Shown piece after piece: positions 35,671-47,264 of a DNA stretch of 64,000 nt (position 1 is the stretch's first letter; each line of letters starts with the position of its first letter). The translations under genes and the position numbers were made by a program. Origin of the DNA: Ochotona curzoniae (Eukaryota; Chordata; Mammalia; Lagomorpha; Ochotonidae); assembly GCF_017591425.1 (NCBI RefSeq), contig NW_024465885.1, positions 36,402,501-36,466,500 on the forward strand, given 5' to 3'. The notes beneath the pieces were generated by a model. That model was not told the DNA's origin. It saw only the letters and a program-made list of their open reading frames with translations, and made no database searches.

Positions 35671-36902
35671 CCATCCAGTGCAGTTATGATAGATTTTTGA
35701 GGAATGCCTCTCTTGCTGAGACTCTCAGATAAACGTCTAATAGAAATCATAATCTCAGTACTCCCATAATGATATAATACAAATGTGGATGGTTTTTCCC
35801 TAATTAAAATGAAAGCAGCTAAAAACTTAGAGTGAATTGCTCCTGGCCATTTCCTCTTGTATAAGCTAGTGAAAATCATGAAGTCATGTTTTGGATTAGG
35901 GAAGACAGTCTGCCCTACATCCTGAAAGTGACCTGAACTGAGCCAGCATGTATTTCTAGTCCTCCGCCAGTTCTGTGATGACAGTTTTCTTAAAAGCAAA
36001 CTCATTTATTCTGCATGTGTCATCTTTCCAGTTTGAGTAATACACTTTGATATTTCATTTCTCTCCCATTCCTGAGAAGAACTTTTCTTCCCCAAGGATC
36101 TGGAAATTTACATCTTTGCCCTTTGTTAGCTTCAAGTTACTTTGATTCAGAGTTCTACTGTGACTTAAAGTCCCACTTTATATTGCTCTGTCGTAATAAA
36201 CGTTGAGTGAAAAATCATTGTTTGTGCCCTAAATTATGATCTGTTGCCAGCATCTCCCATACTACAAGTGGTATCAAATTAACTCCTTAACCAGATTCCA
36301 AAGTTGATTATAAAAATAAAATTTTCAGTTGCAAATTTCCAGTTGGTAATGGAATATCAAATGTTGTAACAGCCTTAGTTTAAGTCTGTAATCTTAAGCA
36401 TATCACAAAAACAATTACCTTGATTTCCTTAAATCAAATCTCAGCCATTGTACACTGACCACATTCATTATCATATTCATTTGCATGTCCCTACTGATTT
36501 AACTAAATTTACATACCAACTGAGAGGCAAAAGACTCCTGCTTCCCAGAATCCCTTTTGTGTTATTTGTTGATTTTCTATTTTACCTGCTATGAAAAACT
36601 GTATTCACAATGTGCATTTTACAATTAAATAATCTGTCTTTAGTTTGTTTCAAACTTCATGTAAAATTCATATTTTTCCTTTTGCTAAATATTTTAATTT
36701 TTTATTTTTATTGTTTGCACAACATGAATTTATGATGTAATAATGACAATAATCAACAAGTGATGATGAAATCAGGTCGTATTATGAAAAAATTCTAATG
36801 GTTTTAGCACCTTGATATCTCACATATCTTTAAAGAGAAAGATAAATGTATGATTTTGTGCTATTTCATGAAAGTTATTTAGCTGCATTTTAATCAGATT
36901 TT
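35671..36902. other. Unique DNA
   Basis: No known gene. The longest open frame in the window runs on the minus strand from 36005 to 35445 (186 codons, see findings). It has no recognisable domain. Confidence 0.4.
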
Positions 36903-37224
36903 TTTTTAAGATTTGTTTGTTTTTATTGGAGAGGCAGTTTACAGAGAGGAGAGACACAGAAAAAGCTCTTTCATCTTCTGGTTTACTCTCCACATAACAG
37001 CAATGACCAGAGCTTAACTGATGTGAAGCCAGAAGCCAGGACCTTCTTCCAGATCTCCACATGGGTGCAGAGTCTCAAGGCTTTGGGCCATTCTCTGATG
37101 CTTTCACAGGCTCCAGGTAGGGAGCTGGTTGAAAAGTGGAGCAGCTGGGACATGAACCAGCACTCACGTGGTCTTCTAGCATTGAAGGGGGAAGATTGGC
37201 CAATTGAGCCATTGCACTGGGCCC
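36903..37224 (-). mobile_element. CSINE, minus strand
   Basis: The antisense tail is 'ttttttaagatttgtttgtt'. The body runs 'gaggcagtttacagagagga', 'gccagaagccaggaccttct', 'gctggttgaaaagtggagca', and the head end is 'cattgcactgggccct'. Possible weak flank repeat: atcagatttt before, atccgatctt after. First of four SINEs in a row. Confidence 0.9.
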
Positions 37225-37235
37225 TATCCGATCTT

Positions 37236-37575
37236 TAAAGTATATTTACTTTTTATTTATTTGACAGGTAGAGGAGCAAAGAGAGGGTAAGGAAGCTGAG
37301 AGAATCACTCATCCCTTTAATTCACTGGTTCATTTCCCAAATGCCTGTACTTGTTGAAAATTGACCCTGAAGCCAGGACCCAGGAGCTCTAACGAGGTCT
37401 GCAATGTGGTTGGCAATTAGCCAAATATGTGGGCAACACTCTGAGCCCCGTAAGGTGTAGGCTAGCAGTGACATGTCTTGGGAGTAGAGCCGGGATTCAA
37501 ACTCCAGCATCCTGTCATGGAACGCAAGTGTTCCAAGGACAGACTTATTCTGTTGTGTCACAACACTCACCCCTT
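37236..37575 (-). mobile_element. Old CSINE, minus strand
   Basis: The antisense tail is 'tatatttactttttatttat'. Then 'aattcactggttcatttccc', 'ctgaagccaggacccaggag', 'agccgggattcaaactccag' and a head end 'tattctgttgtgtcacaac'. Older subfamily, CpG-poor. Confidence 0.8.
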
Positions 37576-37659
37576 AGCTTCACTCTCAAAATATTATTTT
37601 CTCTTGCAAGCTTTTCCTCTACTTTCCTGAACATTGTCTATGGCAATTAATGTGGTAAG

Positions 37660-37875
37660 AACTCGTTTGAGAAGCAGAGACAGACTTTCGGAGAACTTGA
37701 TGGTTCATTTCACAAATAAGCCAGGGGTCGTCCCCGCTGGAGCTGGGAGGGAATTCAGTCAAGGTCTTCCTCAAGGGATAGGAATTTAATTATCCATTGC
37801 ATCACTGTTGCCTCTCAGGCTGTTAGCAGAAAACTGGAGTTCACAGGCAGAAAGAAAAACCAAAACCACGTACCC
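37660..37875 (-). mobile_element. Old CSINE fragment, minus strand, cut by the next SINE
   Basis: 'gagaagcagagacagac', 'gatggttcatttcacaaat', 'ttaattatccattgcatcac' and 'tgttgcctctcaggctgtta' match the antisense order of an old CSINE type that carries a 'catcactgctgcctccca' block. The head half is missing where the plus-strand CSINE begins. Confidence 0.65.
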
Positions 37876-37876
37876 C

Positions 37877-38202
37877 AGGGCCTGGTGCGATGGCTCAGTG
37901 GCTAAATTCTTGCCTCGCATATACCAGGATCCCATAAGGGGAGCAGTTAATGTCCTGGCTGCTCCACTTCCCATCCAGCTCCTTGTTTGTGGCCTGGGAA
38001 AGCAGTCGAGGATGGTGCAAAGCCATGGGACCCTGCACCCCCAAGGGAAACCCAGAGGAAGCTCCTGGCTCCTAACTTCAGATCAACTCAGCTCTGATCA
38101 TCACGAGGCCACTCGGAGTGTGAACCAGCAGATGGAAGATCTGTCTTCTCTCTGTCAATCTGCCTTTCCAATATAAGAAATGAATAAATCTTTTAAAAAA
38201 AT
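37877..38202 (+). mobile_element. CSINE, plus strand
   Basis: The head is 'agggcctggtgcgatggctc', then 'aggatcccataaggggagca', 'ggcctgggaaagcagtcgag', 'aggaagctcctggctcctaa' and tail 'gaaatgaataaatctttt'. Pika-type. It is opposed to the three minus-strand copies before it. Confidence 0.92.
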
Positions 38203-39059
38203 GTGCTTCAATATTGGACACAGGTATTTTGGTCATTAGATAAAATACCAGCCCTTATCTATGACAATTCTGTGGAAAACATTTCTAAATGAAAATACAT
38301 AAAAATAAAACAAATATATCTTTATTTCTTGCCTCTGAACAATTTTCCACACACCTGGATACAGAATTCCTTTTGTCTTTCTACTGGCTCACCACACAAT
38401 AGCAGTTACATTTACTTTAATAGTTTCCTAATCAGTATCAGAGGTCACTCTGTATCCACTGAAGCAATTGATTCAAGCATGTAGCAAGCTTGCTTTCTCC
38501 TCCAACTGCAGCCAAATGTAACCATGATATAGTTTGCAGTTAAGATGACAGCAATGAAGAACCCGGGCACTTCCCTCTACTCATAAAAGATGATCCTATC
38601 ATGAAAATGAAGTTAGGTGATACAAAGATAACTAAAAATATTTCATATCTTAAGAGGTGCTGTGTTTGAAAACATCACCTGTAACGAGTACAGGTGATTA
38701 AATTAAAACGTGTAGGTTAGTTTATTTTTAAATCCAATCATCTATCCATATAATTAAAAGTGATGGGCACAGAGACATTCAGAAATTTGATTCCCAGAGA
38801 GGCAAAGTTCGAAGTAGCAGCAAAGAGCAAGCCAGGGAGAGCGGCCTCAGAGGATACCAGCTGCACAGGTCCTTTGATTAGGGACTCTCAGACTCCTCAA
38901 GCTGAAAGAACACATGTATGTTGTTGAACTCATACAGCATGTGGAATTGTGTTATGACAGCCTGAGCAGATAAACACAGCATCACACACACAGTGATCCA
39001 AAGCATCACAGCGCAAAGCAAACGAGAGCATCGTTGCTGTCTGAGTTAAGAGCCACAGA
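38203..39059. other. Unique DNA
   Basis: Nothing recognised. Confidence 0.4.
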
Positions 39060-39300
39060 AACTATCTTTGAGGGACTGACATTTGAGTTCAGAAATGAAT
39101 TAAAGGATGATTTGAGGGAGCTGACATTTGAGCTGCTAACTGAATCACAAGATGATGTGGGGAAGATGAACTGTGAAATACAAGGCCCCTGAGGCAGGAC
39201 AAACTTGGCATGCTCTGAGAATAAAAAGGCCAGGGTAAAAGGAGTCGGTGAGTATGAGCAAAAGAAGTCTAAGGGAGAGAAAGTCAAGGGATGGGCCGGC
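39060..39300 (+). repeat. Ancient mammal-wide repeat fragment with a local tandem duplication
   Basis: 'gagctgacatttgagctgct', 'aaggcccctgaggcagga', 'acttggcatgctctgaga' and 'aaaaaggccagggt' follow the order of a widespread ancient mammalian repeat whose family name I cannot give with certainty. Two adjacent units of about 45 bases (39066-39110 and 39111-39156) share 'ttgaggga.ctgacatttgag'. Confidence 0.5.
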
Positions 39301-41672
39301 AGTTCTCAGATCTCCTAGGCGGGACAAGGAGGAGTCGTACTGAACATGCCACTTAAGTCAGGAGTCAATTTAAGTTAAAAATGCAAAGACACACAGAGAG
39401 AACTTTTTCTAATGTAATATTTTCTAAATAAACACAATTTTGATAGCATTGTTTTCAAATGAAGTAACCGTCAACATTTTCTAATAAAACTTTTCTTTAA
39501 AAACGACATTGCGGTTGCATTTTTCCATATCTTATAGAAACTTATTTCTAAACTGAGAAACCTGCACTCTCTTTTTGGATTCCATTTAACTCAGCTCAGC
39601 CTCATAATCTGTCTTGATTATAGTGTCTACAATTATTTAGTTAACTGAGCCGCAAAAGAAACTTAACAAATGCTTTCAGCTGATAATTTATGAGTTTTGG
39701 TTATAGATCTTATATTATTAGCATGAGACCACAATATGGAAAATATGGTAAGAAGACCGATCAGTGAATGTGAATCATGTAACTCAAATATAACTAATGA
39801 GCAGTTTTGCCTTGCTGTAAGTAAACTATTCATTCCAGCAACCCTGGAAGATCCCTCAACCTGTGAATTCACAAATCCCTTATGTAATGACATAGTGTTT
39901 ATATACAATCCATTTGCATTCTTCTAAATGTTTTAAATAATCTCTAGATTATTCACAATAATGTAAATGATACATAAATTATTGCTTTCCAATATGTTGG
40001 TTAGAGAACAATTTTTAAAAAAAGGCTATAAGTGATCAGTTCAATTGCAATGTATTGTTTCCTGAGTAGATCTGGGGTGGATTGAATCCGCAGATGCAGA
40101 ATCAGAAATATCAAATGCTGTCATCTAATTTGGAAAGAAAATATTAAAATATTAATGTAAAATCCTTGAAATAAGGGCTTAGGGTATGAAGACACTGCAT
40201 TTCCAAACTCTCCAAGAAAAGACTTAATTGAAATGATTTATTTTTTAGTTCTGTGTGATTTCTGTAGGGTTATTCAGTTTTAACTATAGACAGGCTCTTA
40301 CTTCTCTTGGCAGTATTATTACATGGTCTTAATTTCTGCCACTTTATTACTATAAAAGAGACATAATGAAAAAGTCATACTTAGTTTAAGTCAAATATTC
40401 ACACAATATAATTTCTTGATTGCTCATTCAGTTTACAAATTTTGCTTTCAGAATTGCAATAATCAGAAAAGAGAATGGTGAAGATAATATAACTACCGGT
40501 TGAATGAAAGGAATACTGAACTGTTATGATAAATGGGAAAAAAGAAGACAGGAAAAGACAAGCTATTCATTTGATAATTGAGGAAAAGCAGTACATACAG
40601 ATTTTTAGATTTTAGATGCTTGCTATTAAACAACATTATCAAAATATGCACTACATGCCTTCCACAAATCTTGCTTATTATATTTCAAAGATGTTTTTTG
40701 TCACAGGAACAAAGCAAAATGGCCAAATTAAAACATCTCAGTCACTTATACTTACACTGTTTATATAAAGAATACAAGAAGATAATCTGCCTAAAGGTGA
40801 GTTGCTGATGCAAATCTACCAGGTTACAAAGAACAATGTCTTCCAATATTGCACTTAATCAAGCATCAGGATTTGCTTCCTTCTCACAATATTCACACCA
40901 CGCATTCATGACTGAAATACAAAGCTTCCTTAGAGTTACTTATAAATTTAAATGTTAGCACTAATCACATTTCCATTTCCTCAATTATGATAAATACATT
41001 TATATTTCAGATACAACTAAACATTACTGAGCAGATATTCTGCAAGAATGCTTAAGTAGTGAGGGCTACAACTCATTGATACTGTAAGCACATTCTCCCC
41101 AGAAATTCTGTTGGATTTCAATAGTGTACATATGCATTATGTTAATTTTTGTCATAACATGGACAACCCATGGCCTCAGACAGCTGTGAATATTTAGAGA
41201 AATAGATTGCCTGGGGGCCCCCATGCCTTGTCATAAGTTGTTAGTTGTAACAATGAATTTAACATTTTCATTCATGATTATATTTATTGTGTCTAAAACA
41301 TCTTTCTGACATAGGTCTTTTATATCAGGCTGTAATTTCTCCAACTTAATTGCTTTACAAAGTGTGTAATTATAAGAATGATCAAAGCTGTCAATTGCTG
41401 GAATTCTTGGATTTTGACTCATTTTTCTCCTAAAACTATCAAAATGCCATATTAACTAAATGTAACTGTTCACTTAAAATACGGGAGAAGAAACAAACTG
41501 GAAATGATCAGTGATGGCTCCCGATTTCATTCAGGATGCCACTCCCTGTGCTGACTCTTCATGAAGATTGCATTGTAGAGAAATTATAATATTTGTAATT
41601 TATAATATTTTACAGTGTCAATATTTAAGAAATCACCATCTTTACACCATTATACTTGTGTAAATGACTATC
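39301..41672. other. Unique AT-rich DNA
   Basis: No gene or clear repeat over 2.3 kb. A small local duplication of 'ttataatattt' occurs near 41585. Confidence 0.45.
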
Positions 41673-42108
41673 TGTGCGGCTCAGGGGCAAAGAGGTCACT
41701 AAGTCAATAAGATGGTGACTAACAGTCAAGGTCACTGTCGAGCAGGATGGCGGCCAAGGACAGAGCCCTGGGCGTGAACCAGTGCAGGGGTCATGTTGTT
41801 TCAAAGAAAGACTGATTGGCCAGGGCCATCTCGCTCACCCACCCCTGGCCTATGGGAGGTGACTTCCGCAGTCCTGCTCCTAGGAATTGGCTCCTAGTTT
41901 CTCCCCTCCTGGAACTCCTGAAATTCCTGGCCAGAGGCTATCCCTTACCCCATATAAGAAACTGAATTTCCCCAATAAATGGGAACTGCTTAGACAGAAG
42001 CCCTGCCCCTCTGTTTGTCTCTCGTGGGCCGGGAGGCTGGGTGGAGGGCAGCAGGCTCATGCCCTCCGGCAATGGGGTACTAGAGGAATCTGTGGGGGAG
42101 ACCCTGCA
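41673..42108 (+). mobile_element. Solo LTR of an endogenous retrovirus
   Basis: It starts TGTGCGGCTC and ends ...CCCTGCA (or one base later). TATC flanks both sides (41669-41672 and 42110-42113), as left by retroviral integration. Inside are a YY1-like 'gatggcggcc' near 41748, inverted CCAAT boxes at 41814 and 41882, a TATA-like TATAAGAA at 41953 and an AATAAA at 41974, followed by a GT/G-rich stretch. This order fits U3-R-U5 of a gammaretrovirus-like LTR with closely spaced TATA and polyadenylation signals. GC content is much higher than the surroundings and CpGs remain. No viral genes flank it, so the provirus was probably lost by LTR-LTR recombination. Confidence 0.85.
41953..41979 (+). 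promoter_or_regulatory. LTR TATA box and polyadenylation signal
   Basis: TATAAGAA (41953-41960) and AATAAA (41974-41979) are about 14 bases apart within the solo LTR. They would place transcription start and poly(A) addition in the R region just downstream. Present-day activity cannot be judged. Confidence 0.6.
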
Positions 42109-42354
42109 ATATCCACCAAGAAATAAAATTTGCTGACCTAAAGTCATTAGATTGACACCATAGTTAAGTACTTTTGCTACTGTAATGTGAGTACAATAGA
42201 GTAATTACAATAAACTATAGAAATGTTATCTTTTCATTTTCTCTCAATGTAGAAAACTCTTCATAAATCTATAATCTATGATTCTTTAACGTGTGCCCGA
42301 TATAGATTTTGCAAGACACCATTGTGGTTGTGTTTTAAACTATATATGAATTAA

Positions 42355-42703
42355 TGAACAAGTGCTGGTGCAAAGGCTCTGTGGCTGAATCCTCACTTTG
42401 CACACGCTGGAGTTTCACATGAGAGTTGCTTTGTGTTTCAGCTTTTCCACTTTCTCTCTGACTCCCTGCTTGTGGCCTAGAAAGCAGTGGAGGCAATTCT
42501 GAAGGCTGGAAATACTGCATCCATGTGGGAGACCAGAAAGAAGCTCCTGGCTCCTAGCTTTACATCAGCTCAGTCCCAGCCACTGTGGCCACTTGGGGAG
42601 TGAACCAGCAGATGGAATATCTTTTTCTCTGTATCTTCTTCTCTCTGCAAATCTGATTTGCCTTTCCAACAAAAATAAATAAATAAATCTTAAGGGAAAA
42701 AAA
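42355..42703 (+). mobile_element. CSINE, plus strand, moderately old
   Basis: The head is 'caagtgctggtgcaaaggct', then 'tcctcactttgcacacgctg', 'ccctgcttgtggcctag', 'agaaagaagctcctggctcc', 'gtgaaccagcagatggaata' and tail 'aaaataaataaataaatctt'. The B box is eroded. Confidence 0.9.
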
Positions 42704-44309
42704 AATAGCAGCGTTAGGGCTCTAAACTTTAGTATATAAGTATTATCCTCATTTAGAACGGTATCTTGAGAAAACGATGCAATGTCCTTTCAGGAGAGAA
42801 GTACATGCTTTGGTAAGTAAGCTTTTTAAACTAGATTGGGAGGCAAGTCTCTTCATATAAAGATATGATCTCTCTATGAAAACTTTGTTTATAAACAAAA
42901 CCCATTCTGAGAGCTCTAATTATACTACCTTCTGCCTAAGACATGCATGCAGAAATGGCTACCTATTGTCTGAGAGTTCTCTGAAGATTCTTTCATAATA
43001 TTTATTTTATATAATCGTTTTCAGCATAATATTTCTCTATAAGTTATTCTGAAAGCAGAGATACAGAATATTTGTGTGCAAAATCCCTTTGTTTGCTTTT
43101 CTATGCATATGTCTTTACAGAAACAAAATATACCCAAAGTAATGTGATTATTATATTCAGAGATTTCTATCACAAAAGTACACAGAAACACAAAATATTT
43201 ACTGAATTATGTAACCTATCTTTCTAACCTGATACTATTTATTTTGTTTTTTGGTAATATTGTTTTATTAAATAGTCATGCTTTCTTGGCAGACAGAAAC
43301 TTAAAATCTTTAAGCCAAAAATAATGGAAAATTATAATGAACTTAACTAAAGCACAGGTATGAATGTGAGATATTTTGGCAGGTCAAGGACAGGGCTGTT
43401 GTTGTGGTGTAAAATTTAAATTACATTTTCAATGGAAGAGAAAATAGAGTATAGATAAGCATCAAGACAACATCATTAATTAGCAACTAGAAAATATTGC
43501 TTAAATAACTAATCACTACCTACTTTCCCAAGCACTTAGCAAAGTATCTATATTGGTTGAAAAAATAAAACAAATAAATATTAGGTTCTACAAATGGCAC
43601 TTATAGTATAACTCTTGGCATCAACCGAAGTGTTGAATTTTTCTACAGGTAGCGGTCATTTAAAACTTCAGTCCCTTAAGCTTCTTACATCAGTATTTTA
43701 TTGTTTAGATATCAGGTTTTTCTGGCCTGCACCAAATTCAATATTTTTCTCTCCTAGATTTAGTAAACAGTTGCTGTTTCAGATCAATCTAGCAAGCAGA
43801 TTAAGTCATGAAACTCAGAAAGATAAAGGAGTTATGTTGTCATTAATCTCATTGTGTAACCTTCACACAACTGATTGTAGAATTAAACAGTTTTATGAAC
43901 ATAAATTCATTCATAAATTGCAATAACCATATTTACATATAGTTGTTTTATGTACATTTTCTCACTTAAGTCTCATTTTATTCCCATGTTTTAAATATTT
44001 AATGATAACATATTTGTATTTTAGTGCATACTATTGAATAAATATCATAAAATTATGCAGGTATTGGGATATAATCATGAAAAAAATAGTAAAAACATCA
44101 TTGAAAAAGATGAGAATCAACCAACACTAGGAGGTAAATATTAAAACTCACATGAATTGCAACTCTGAAATGTTTGGAGGACAACATAATATTCTATAAC
44201 TATTTCTAACGCAGGAATTGGAAGCACTCAGATGAAAAAAAAAAATGCCCTATAATGGCAGAATTGAGAATTGAAAGAAGAAAAGGGTTAAAGGTTTTAT
44301 GCATTTCTT
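42704..44309. other. Unique AT-rich DNA
   Basis: No gene is recognised. An open frame of 103 codons at 43615-43926 has no domain. Confidence 0.4.
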
Positions 44310-45175
44310 AGGGCTAATGTAACAATGCATTGCAAGGCAGGTGACTTAACAAACATTGATTTTCTGAAATTAGAGGAACTGGAAGTCCAAAAGCAATGTT
44401 TTGGCAAGGTCAAGCTCCCTGGTTGCTTCTAGAGAAAATCTTTCTTTTCCCCTTCCAGCTACCACTATACCTTGGGCTGTGGACGCATGTTTTAAGCTCT
44501 CTGTCTGTTTTGATGGGTTTTCTTGGTGTGTTTATCTCTAGGTGGAAGGTCATATCTCTCTCGCCCTACTGCAAGAGTTACAGATGGTACTAGACAAAGA
44601 TGTAACACATTTGTTTGAGCAAAGTTTTAAATTTTATAAATCAAAACCCCAAATCCAGGGGATAACTTTATACGCATAGGTTCAATCAAAATAGGACATT
44701 TATGGCTTGTATGATTAAACAAAATGGTAAAAAAAAAATAATGAATTGAGTGAAACGAAGCTCTCTTTTGACACCTCCTTAGTGCATTTTTTTTTCCTCT
44801 GAGGAGGGAGTAATACATCTAAGACAAACATTCTCAGAGATGATAAATTAGAGACTACCTTGATATCCAGCACTCATACAGGATGATGGAGGCAGATTTA
44901 CAGGATCTTTCTGTTTTGATGTTTCTTGATGTTTGGGGTACCATATTTTGGGAAAGGATCAACATCAGCATCCTCCAGCGCATGTGTGTTTTTATACCCA
45001 ATTTATTTTTCTTCTAAATACTAAAGTTACATTATATTACATGAGAGACCATCCTAATGACACTGCTTGCATCAATGACCTTATCTCTAAGTCAAATCAC
45101 AGACACTAGATGTTAGAACATGGTCATATCTTCTCCGGGAAACAATTCAACCCATCAAATGCAGGATATGAAACA
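44310..45175 (+). repeat. Ancient mammalian transposon-type repeat (family not named)
   Basis: The start 'agggctaatgtaacaatgca', 'gacttaacaaacattgattt' and 'gaggaactggaagtccaaaa' and the end 'gaccttatctctaagtcaaa' and 'gggaaacaattcaacccatc' match the two ends of a common mammal-wide repeat ('gggctgccataacaaaatac ... ctggaagtccaag ... gaccctatctcca ... acaattcaaccca'). The middle part is less certain. Highly diverged. Confidence 0.5.
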
Positions 45176-45239
45176 ATTCAGATGACATTTCTGTGGATTG
45201 AGAGGCTCTGATGCTTTTAGAGAACTAGGAAAAGTGATT

Positions 45240-45415
45240 TTTTTTTTGTCTGTTTGTTTTTCTGTGAATGGCAGATTTTACAGAGAAAGGAAACAGACAG
45301 ACCTCCTATATGGTGGGTCACTCCCCAAATGACCCCAACAGCCAGAGCTGAGCTGAACTGAAGCTGGGAGCCAGGAGCTCTTCCAGGTCTCTCACTTGGA
45401 CCATTCTCTACTGAT
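45240..45415 (-). mobile_element. CSINE 3' half, minus strand, truncated
   Basis: The antisense tail is 'tttttttttgtctgtttgtt', then 'aatggcagattttacagag', 'gggtcactccccaaatgacc', 'gggagccaggagctcttcca' and 'tctctcacttgg'. It stops before the head, so it is 5'-truncated. Confidence 0.8.
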
Positions 45416-47264
45416 GTCAGTTTTCTGTGATGCTCAACACTTGTGTGTGATTTATTAATATATAATGAATGTGTATGGTTTTCCTCTCCTGTTAATCAAT
45501 CTGATGTCATTTTATCAATCTTTCAGAATACACAGGAGAAAGTCTCTCTCCTACAGTTTACTAAATGCCATTTCTTAGCTAAGAGTCTTGGAGCCCCATG
45601 GTTTTTCATTGCCTCTCCTTTTCTCTGACACAAAATGGCATAACATAGCTGTATAATAATCTTTCAGCCTATTCTACAATCAAAAATACACAGCAAGAAA
45701 TCCCTAAAGTCCCTAAGATGTGACATGGGAAATCAATAAACTTATTTTAATGCCTGAATGGGTCTCCAGTTAACTGACCATTTCTGTTCTTAACTACTTT
45801 CTAACATGTTTTTCAGATACCTTATCTATTTATTAAAGAGGTTTTGTTTAAACTCATGGTATTTAATATTACAGGAGTATAAAAATCTCAATTTTCTTAT
45901 TTGTCAGAATATGACATTTATTGTAATTTTCTAATAGCATACCTGGTTGGGATTGAGAAATCTCTTAAGAGAATTCTAGGATACACACCTAGGAGATATG
46001 GAATGTCATGACAGATTTTTGGAGAACAGATTTCCAAAAAGAAATTTTTTTTTGATGTAGCCTGTTAGTAATCAACTTCATCAGGTGGGTCAAATTGTAC
46101 AAGAAAGAACTGGGCCAGGACAGGAACGTGAAATTTTCCTTTCAACAATCTACTCTAAGATTCTATCTTTTCCTCCTGTTTCTACAGGCATGGTGGTGAG
46201 GCAGGTGCAAGTTGGTGATAGAATCTAGGATGGGCTTCTAGGAGGTCCAAGTTAACATGGTTTACCTGATCAAGCCTTTGACTGGATAAAGCTTCCATTG
46301 CCTCTGGCCTTAATGAAAATATCTCCAGACAGATCAGCATGAGAGATGAGGCCTTGTCTTTGTGAGGCTTAGTGTAATCAAGAAGAGGCTGCCTGTAACA
46401 GGTGTGAGTATCACATGGCCAGTGACTCTACTGCCGGTGTGACAATGAACAACTTCCTTCACGATGTGCCGGACTCCACAAACGTAAGTCATAAGAAAAG
46501 GAAATTTGTAACCACAGAGAACCACTTTCTCATTCAGGCAGCCAAATAATATCTATGAGTTTTGCTTGTGTAGGACAAACATTATGCCAGCAAATTCCAA
46601 ATTAATTTCAAGATTATGTGAAGAAGAGATGGTACCTCGTTATATATCATGATGGAAGGCTTGAAATTTCTTCCCCTACTGGGATAACAAGTACACTGTG
46701 TCCCCTGCCAGAGGTTAGTACCTGGAGAAGTGCTCCTCTGCCAGCATCAGTTAATAGGAAGATAGAGGTTGTTGTGCTCCTTGTATTCCTTTTGCACACT
46801 CTGTCACACAATGCTTACTTGGCAAGGAAGAGCCTTGAGCACTGCCAAGCTGGACTCCACAAGCAACTGAAGGCTTACAATGAAGGCACTCATTGCCACA
46901 TCTCCAAAGACATTGTTTGCTGCAGAAAACCAAGGGAATTCATGGGACATTTCATCCTCACAATTTGGACTGTATTTAACCTACCTGTGCACAGATGAGC
47001 CTACTCACAATGTTTGCCTCCATGATTCCCTGTTGAAAGTAAACATCATTTCATCAATTGAGGTGTATTTTATAGACTGTACACATTATTTAAGTAACAT
47101 AGGGAAATTTTAAACATTTTAAAGAAATTTTCTCATATAAATTTCTGTGAACTTTTGAGCAGCTGCTCATTTCATTCTGATATGGTCTGAAGCAGGTTTG
47201 AGTCTCTGCTAAAATTTAATGAATTAAAAGTGCAATCACTGGTGTGGAAATGTTAAAAAGCACA
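45416..47264. other. Unique DNA
   Basis: No recognised gene. A 126-codon plus-strand frame at 46618-46998 lies in a slightly GC-richer patch (see findings). Confidence 0.4.

Noticed and set aside
36060..36230. Possible LTR end ('tcgtaataaacgttgag')
   Set aside because: An isolated AATAAA-type word without TATA, ends or flanks.
40065..40115. 'ggattgaatccgcagatgc' resembling a known mammalian LTR word
   Set aside because: Only about 20 bases match; no further support.
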